Under the pieces are notes generated by a model, which made no database searches, was not told the origin of the DNA, and worked only from the letters and a program-made list of their open reading frames with translations. Positions 59,284-64,000 of a stretch of 64,000 nucleotides of DNA are shown piece by piece. Source of the stretch: Terrisporobacter petrolearius (lineage in GTDB: Bacteria; Bacillota; Clostridia; Peptostreptococcales; Peptostreptococcaceae); assembly GCF_032598785.1 (NCBI RefSeq), contig NZ_CP102984.1; one strand, given 5' to 3'. Made by a program: the position numbers and the translations under genes. How positions within the stretch are numbered: position 1 is the first letter of the stretch; each line of letters opens with the position of its first letter.

Positions 59284-61584
59284 ATGATTTTAAATGCAAA
59301 AAAAAATGAAACATTTATTATACATTTTATAAAACATGCAGTAATTTTAATAATACTTTTAATGATTTTAGGAATATATGACTCAACATTCAATATTGAT
59401 GTGCATAATAAAAACATACATGATTTAGTATCAATGTTATCTCTGTTAATGTATTTAGGAGCAACCGTGTCATCACTGTATTATTATATGTTAAAGAAAA
59501 ATAATGATATAATTTTCTATATAATTTACTTTGTTATCGGCTTTTTTTTACATCTTTCAAATCAAACCATGTGGGTAAATGTTCAAGATGAACATTTATT
59601 GATTAATTTATTTATTATTAATAAATTTCTTATAATAATGACTATTATACCAAACACAAAGCTTAAAAATAAAATTTTAAATAAAAAGAGTATTTTCACT
59701 TTTTGTATAGTATTGTTATGCTTAATTTTATCATACATAGAATTATCACTATTTAGTAGCAAAGCCTTAATTACAAATCATTATATACAAATTCTATTTA
59801 CTTGTGGGGATATAATTTATATTTATGCTTCATTTAAATACTTTAAAAAATTTAAAAAAACAAAGGACTGTATATATATTTTATGGGCAGTATTTTTGTT
59901 AAGCAGATGTTTGAAAAATTTTTATACATTAACTTTTTACAAGGGTAATATGGAAAATTACAAATATGCAATTTTAGCACTACTAATTATGTACATTGGT
60001 TTAATTATGTATAGCATAGGAATATTAATTATAAGTAATATGGAAGTACATAGTAAATTAAAAGATATGCAAGATTTAGATGTTTTTTATAATATACTAG
60101 ATAATGAATTTATGAATATAGAAATGTATTTTTTTAATAAAAGTTGGAAAATAATTTATGCAAATAAAGTAGCAAGAAAAAAATATGAATTTAATGAAAA
60201 TAATATGAAATCATTAGAATATATAGAAGAAAAGTTAAAAAAAGGATTTGGAAATATTGATAAAAAACATAAATTTATTATAACACAAGCAATAAAAAAT
60301 AATAAAAGTTGGAAAGGTATAATACAAAAAGATAATAAGGATGAGATTTTGTTAGATATAAGAACACAAGTAAGTAAAGACCATGGAGTAATCTATTTTG
60401 TCCAAATTAACTATAATAAAGAAATAATAAAATTAAAAAAAGAAGTAGAAGAAAAAAATAGAATTTTTGATGTAATAACTGAAAAAAGTGGAGATATAAT
60501 AATAATTGTAGATAAAGATGAAAGAATAAGGTATGTAAATAAAGAAGTCTATAAATTATTAGAATATGAAGAAAATGAAATAATTAATTTTGACATAAAA
60601 GATATAATAATTGATTATTATAACTATAACTGTAATCGTGAAGAGAACAAAATATTTGGAGAATTACATTTAATATGCAAGGATAAAACTATTATAGATG
60701 TGGAGACATTAGGAACGCGAATAAATGATGAGGGTTGGATTCTCGTATCTAGAAATAATTCCTATAGAAAAGAGTTAGAACTGCTAAAAAATGAAAATGA
60801 AAAGATTAAAGTTCATCAGCAATTAAAAAATGATTTCTTTGCAAACTTATCTCATGAGTTAAAAACGCCTTTAAATATTTTCTATTCCATTATACAACTA
60901 TTAGATCTGAATTTAGACAAAAAAGAAAATGAGTTTAAATTAGTATATGAAAAATATAACACAGGGTTAAAAATTAATTTTTATAGAATGCTTAGGATGA
61001 TTACAAACTTAATTGATTTAACTAAGTTTGATTCAGACTTTAAAGACATAAATTTTAATAATTATGACATAGTAAAATTATGTGAAGATGTTACCATGTC
61101 TGTTATAACATATGCTCAACAAAAAAATATTGAAATTATATTTGATACAGATGAAGAAGAACATATAATTAGATGTGACGCAGAACACATGGAAAGAATA
61201 ATGCTAAACCTTCTTTCTAATGCAATTAAATACACTCCAAGTGGTGGAGAAATATTTGTGAATCTAAGTTTTGATGATAATTATGTAAATATATCAGTAA
61301 AAGACAATGGAATTGGTATTCCAAAAGAAAAGCTAGAGAGTATTTTTGAAAAGTTTGTTAGAGTAGATAAAACAATAAAAAGAGAAAATGAAGGTAGTGG
61401 AATAGGTCTTAACATAGTAAAATCACTAGTTGATTTGTTAGGAGGAAAGATAAGTATAGTAAGTAGTGAAGATATGGGTAGTGAGTTTACAATAGAGATA
61501 CCTAATATAAAACTAGAAGAAGGTCTAACAGATTATGATGTAGACAAAGAAAGAATAACTTTAGAGTTATCGGATGTTTATTAG
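59284..61584 (+). CDS. Hybrid membrane/PAS sensor histidine kinase, 766 aa
   Basis: Eight helices fill the first 260 residues (HAVILIILLMILGIY through YIGLIMYSIGILIIS), a MASE3-like membrane sensor. One degenerate and one clear PAS domain follow (FDVITEKSGDIIIIVDKDER, then RYVNKEVYKLLEYEENEI). The HisKA box FFANLSHELKTPLNI has the phospho-accepting His524. The catalytic domain has N box NLLSNAIKY, G1 VKDNGIGIP, F box FEKFVRVDK and G2 GSGIGLNIVKSL. It autophosphorylates in response to an unknown membrane or intracellular cue. No response regulator is adjacent. TTTGGAGG fixes the start. Confidence 0.92.
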   Translation: MILNAKKNETFIIHFIKHAVILIILLMILGIYDSTFNIDVHNKNIHDLVSMLSLLMYLGATVSSLYYYMLKKNNDIIFYIIYFVIGFFLHLSNQTMWVNVQDEHLLINLFIINKFLIIMTIIPNTKLKNKILNKKSIFTFCIVLLCLILSYIELSLFSSKALITNHYIQILFTCGDIIYIYASFKYFKKFKKTKDCIYILWAVFLLSRCLKNFYTLTFYKGNMENYKYAILALLIMYIGLIMYSIGILIISNMEVHSKLKDMQDLDVFYNILDNEFMNIEMYFFNKSWKIIYANKVARKKYEFNENNMKSLEYIEEKLKKGFGNIDKKHKFIITQAIKNNKSWKGIIQKDNKDEILLDIRTQVSKDHGVIYFVQINYNKEIIKLKKEVEEKNRIFDVITEKSGDIIIIVDKDERIRYVNKEVYKLLEYEENEIINFDIKDIIIDYYNYNCNREENKIFGELHLICKDKTIIDVETLGTRINDEGWILVSRNNSYRKELELLKNENEKIKVHQQLKNDFFANLSHELKTPLNIFYSIIQLLDLNLDKKENEFKLVYEKYNTGLKINFYRMLRMITNLIDLTKFDSDFKDINFNNYDIVKLCEDVTMSVITYAQQKNIEIIFDTDEEEHIIRCDAEHMERIMLNLLSNAIKYTPSGGEIFVNLSFDDNYVNISVKDNGIGIPKEKLESIFEKFVRVDKTIKRENEGSGIGLNIVKSLVDLLGGKISIVSSEDMGSEFTIEIPNIKLEEGLTDYDVDKERITLELSDVY

Positions 61585-61626
61585 ATCAAAAGAACTTATA
61601 ATATAAGAAAATTAAACCATTTTATA

Positions 61627-61657
61627 AAGAAGTCTAAGCTAAAGCTTAGGCTTTTTA
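61627..61657 (+). terminator. Terminator of the first kinase gene
   Basis: AAGTCTAAGC/GCTTAGGCTT forms a stem with loop TAAA, followed by T-rich sequence. Confidence 0.8.
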
Positions 61658-61990
61658 AGTTTTTTGTAAGTATATTTAGGATTTGTTTTTTTTTATTTGA
61701 AATTTAAGTGAAAATTCTTTATTATAGATATTAGGAAAGTCAAAACTTGACAGTCTGTGTCGTGTTTAAGGTAAAAATAATATAAAATATTTATATATAA
61801 TAATAATTGTCGAAGAGGTAAATTGAATTTTTTTGTCTAATTATTATTATAAATATATTTAATGTGTAGGGAGACAATAAATAATAAATTAAGGGGGAAT
61901 TTTATTATCATTTGTTCTATTTATATAAATCTACATATTAAACAATTTGCATATGCATGATAATTTAACTAATAGGAGCACAAAATTAAG
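61658..61990 (+). other. Long leader region of the second kinase gene
   Basis: TTGACA at 61747-61752 is a consensus -35, but no clear -10 at 17 bp is found; a TAAAAA/ATAATAT lies at 19-24 bp. Two A/T-rich segments with AAGGGGG (about 61890) look like a ribosome site without a matching ORF. Nothing else is recognised. Confidence 0.3.
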
Positions 61991-63949
61991 ATGAAAAAAA
62001 TAAATAGGCTGCTAATAATATTATTAATAATATTGCTAAGTTCAGTTACCAATATTTATGGAGAAATAAAAGATAATGAGGGAGTACACAATATTCTTTT
62101 AATAAACTCCTATGATATAGATAATAAATGGGAAAATAGCATAAAAGACGGGTTCAAAGAATCCACAAAAGATAACCATAACATTAATATAAAAACTGAG
62201 TATTTAGATATTAGGAATAATAATAATGAGAAATATTTGAGAGATTTTGAGAAATTATTAAATACAAAACATAAAGATAGTAACTTTGATATGGTGGTTA
62301 CAGTAGACGACGAAGCATTCAATCTGGCTAGGAAAGGTTTGCTCGATGAAGATAGTATCTTTTACAAAAAAATAATTGTTACAACTGGTGTTAGTGAAAT
62401 AATAAACCTTTCGCCTGAAGAGAAAAAATATATAACAGGCTTTATGGATGGCAGATCAAAAATAGAACTAATTAAAATAATTACACGTCTTCAGCCAGAA
62501 ATAAAAAAAATAAATGTTTTGATTGATGATACCGGTTATTGCAAAAATATAAAAGATAAATTATTGAGAAATAGATATTTATTAGATAATCATATAAATT
62601 TAAATTTTATTGAAATTAAATATAAAGACGAAATACTTGGTAAAATTAAAAATATGGATGAAAATAATGAAGCCTTATTAATATGTGGAGTATTTAAAGA
62701 TAAAAGTACTTACTATTATGCTAATTGTGAGGAATTAATCAGAAAAATAAATGAAATAAAACATATACCAATATATACAAGTAGAGAAGACTATATAGGT
62801 AAAGGTGTTATAGGTGGTTATATTGATATAGGAAGTGAATATGGACAATCTCTTGGGAAAATGGTTTTGAAAATATATAAAGAAGAAGGTATATCTTCAG
62901 TACCATTTATAAATAGAGTAGGCGCTAATTATATGGTTGATTATGAGCAAATATATAAATACAATATAAATCCATCTGATCTTCCAGAAGAGACAGTTGT
63001 AGTTAATAGAAAACCTCATGAATTGTTAATTACAAAAAATGAAAGAATGCAGATGCTTTTAATTATACTATTTTTACTTATTACCATGGCATATATAATT
63101 ACAATGATGTTTAAACATAGAAAAAACAATATAAAAAATAAAAAATTATATGATATTGCTAAGGAAAGAGAGCAATTAAAAACTGATTTTATAGTAAATA
63201 TGAGCCATGAGTTAAGAACACCTTTGAATATAATAAGTAGTGCATCCACTTTGCTAGAGATGAAAGTAAATAGAAATGAAGAAGTAAAAAAAGAATATAT
63301 ATTAGATAAAGTTGAGAGAATCAACCAAAACAGCAACAGACTAAGAAGACTTATAAACAATTTAATAGATATTACAAAATTTGACTCAGGTTTTTATGAA
63401 TGTAGATGTAAAAACGAAAATATAGTTTATGTGGTAGAAGATATAGTATTTGCAACAGTTGATTATGCAAATGAGAAAGATATAGAAATATTATTTGATA
63501 CAGATGCAGAAGAAATAATAACTTCTATAGACAAAGAAAAAATAGAAAGGGTTATTTTGAACCTGCTTTCCAATGCCATAAAATATACTAATAAAAATGG
63601 GAGAATAGAAGTTCATATAAAACATGACAACAAATTCGTCTATATTAGTATAAAAGATAATGGTATAGGAATACCAAAAGAAAAAGTAGGTCAAATATTC
63701 CATAGATTCTATCAAGTAGATTCTATTTTATCTAGAAAAAACGAAGGTAGTGGAATTGGACTTTGTATAGTAGATGAAATAATTAAATTACACAATGGTA
63801 AAGTTAAAATTGATAGTGAAGAAAACAAAGGAACTACTTTTGAAATAACTTTAAATCTTTCTAATGATGATCGTATAGACGGCGATATGGATAATAAAAC
63901 TGACAGAAATATTAACGATGTAGTAAAAATTGAAATGGCAAATATATAA
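61991..63949 (+). CDS. Sensor histidine kinase with extracytoplasmic ABC-substrate-binding-like domain, 652 aa
   Basis: The signal/anchor helix (LLIILLIILLSSVTNIYG) is followed by an exported domain of about 320 residues of the ABC_sub_bind type. It opens HNILLINSYDIDNKWENSIK and has FDMVVTVDDEAFNLARKGLL, KKIIVTTGVSEI and a GYIDIGSEYGQSLGKMVLKI end typical of periplasmic-binding folds. One helix (LLIILFLLITMAYIITMMF) leads to HisKA (VNMSHELRTPLNIISSA, His406) and HATPase (NLLSNAIKY, IKDNGIGIP, GSGIGLCIVDEI). It probably senses a small extracellular ligand. It shares its kinase half (about 50% by eye) with the gene at 59284, so the two are relatives with exchanged sensor parts. No response regulator is adjacent. 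Confidence 0.92.
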   Translation: MKKINRLLIILLIILLSSVTNIYGEIKDNEGVHNILLINSYDIDNKWENSIKDGFKESTKDNHNINIKTEYLDIRNNNNEKYLRDFEKLLNTKHKDSNFDMVVTVDDEAFNLARKGLLDEDSIFYKKIIVTTGVSEIINLSPEEKKYITGFMDGRSKIELIKIITRLQPEIKKINVLIDDTGYCKNIKDKLLRNRYLLDNHINLNFIEIKYKDEILGKIKNMDENNEALLICGVFKDKSTYYYANCEELIRKINEIKHIPIYTSREDYIGKGVIGGYIDIGSEYGQSLGKMVLKIYKEEGISSVPFINRVGANYMVDYEQIYKYNINPSDLPEETVVVNRKPHELLITKNERMQMLLIILFLLITMAYIITMMFKHRKNNIKNKKLYDIAKEREQLKTDFIVNMSHELRTPLNIISSASTLLEMKVNRNEEVKKEYILDKVERINQNSNRLRRLINNLIDITKFDSGFYECRCKNENIVYVVEDIVFATVDYANEKDIEILFDTDAEEIITSIDKEKIERVILNLLSNAIKYTNKNGRIEVHIKHDNKFVYISIKDNGIGIPKEKVGQIFHRFYQVDSILSRKNEGSGIGLCIVDEIIKLHNGKVKIDSEENKGTTFEITLNLSNDDRIDGDMDNKTDRNINDVVKIEMANI

Positions 63950-63951
63950 CT

Positions 63952-64000
63952 ATAAAGCTACTAAATTTGTATATGATATACTTATTTAGTAGCTTTATTT
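63952..64000 (+). terminator. Terminator of the second kinase gene
   Basis: ATAAAGCTACTAAAT/ATTTAGTAGCTTTAT forms a 15-bp stem followed by TT at the window edge. Confidence 0.88.

Noticed and set aside
1..64000. tRNA, rRNA, complete insertion sequences, integrase or replication origin
   Set aside because: None was recognised on reading. No transposase motif or cluster of DnaA boxes was seen; only mobile-element fragments near 41 kb.

Overview
The window is low-GC, densely packed chromosomal DNA with strong AAGGAGG-type ribosome sites and frequent TTG/GTG starts. It carries a CotJC-type manganese catalase, ACR3, a WapA-like RHS protein and a YvrJ/DUF2922 pair. Together these fit a spore-forming, anaerobic Firmicute, most likely Peptostreptococcaceae or a close clostridial relative. 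This placement is inferred from gene content; no rRNA or tRNA gene is present to test it.

Region 1 (1-19.1 kb) is mostly housekeeping and accessory genes: a truncated Na+/dicarboxylate symporter, an erythromycin-esterase-like protein, a spermidine acetyltransferase, a nitroreductase and an APC permease. These are followed by a CPBP protease, a guanidine-I (ykkC) riboswitch controlling a MATE exporter, Mn-catalase, an autoregulated MarR/GNAT pair, a Ca2+ P-type ATPase, an MFS transporter and a DedA protein. Region 2 (19.1-25.1 kb) is an arsenic island: two ArsR repressors, a metallophosphoesterase, ArsM, ACR3, ArsD and ArsA, plus a 26-codon remnant of a second ACR3. The arsM frame is interrupted by an in-frame TGA at the position of a catalytic cysteine and has a bSECIS-like hairpin, so it is read here as a selenoprotein.

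Region 3 (26.2-40.7 kb) is a polymorphic-toxin locus: an ECF sigma factor divergent from a 2288-residue secreted WapA-like RHS protein with a variable basic C-terminal tip. Downstream is a 7 kb array of small membrane or anchored genes in paralogous pairs, the candidate immunity genes. They are separated by scrambled, decayed copies of the RHS 3' end, including an orphan copy of the present toxin tip. The array ends in a scar (40.6-41.7 kb) of mobile-element fragments: YvrJ/DUF2922, a DnaC-like fragment, a Mor fragment and a 50-residue protein ending in an SSB-type tail.

Region 4 (41.9-64 kb) holds a membrane-anchored EEP hydrolase, envelope lipoproteins and zinc-ribbon membrane proteins including a TcaA homologue. 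It continues with a TSUP transporter, a bacterial Staygreen homologue, asparaginase, a BlaI/BlaR1 pair without a penicillin-binding sensor, release factor 3, a nucleotidyltransferase and two large sensor kinases with no response regulator beside them. Several intergenic hairpins belong to repeated families.
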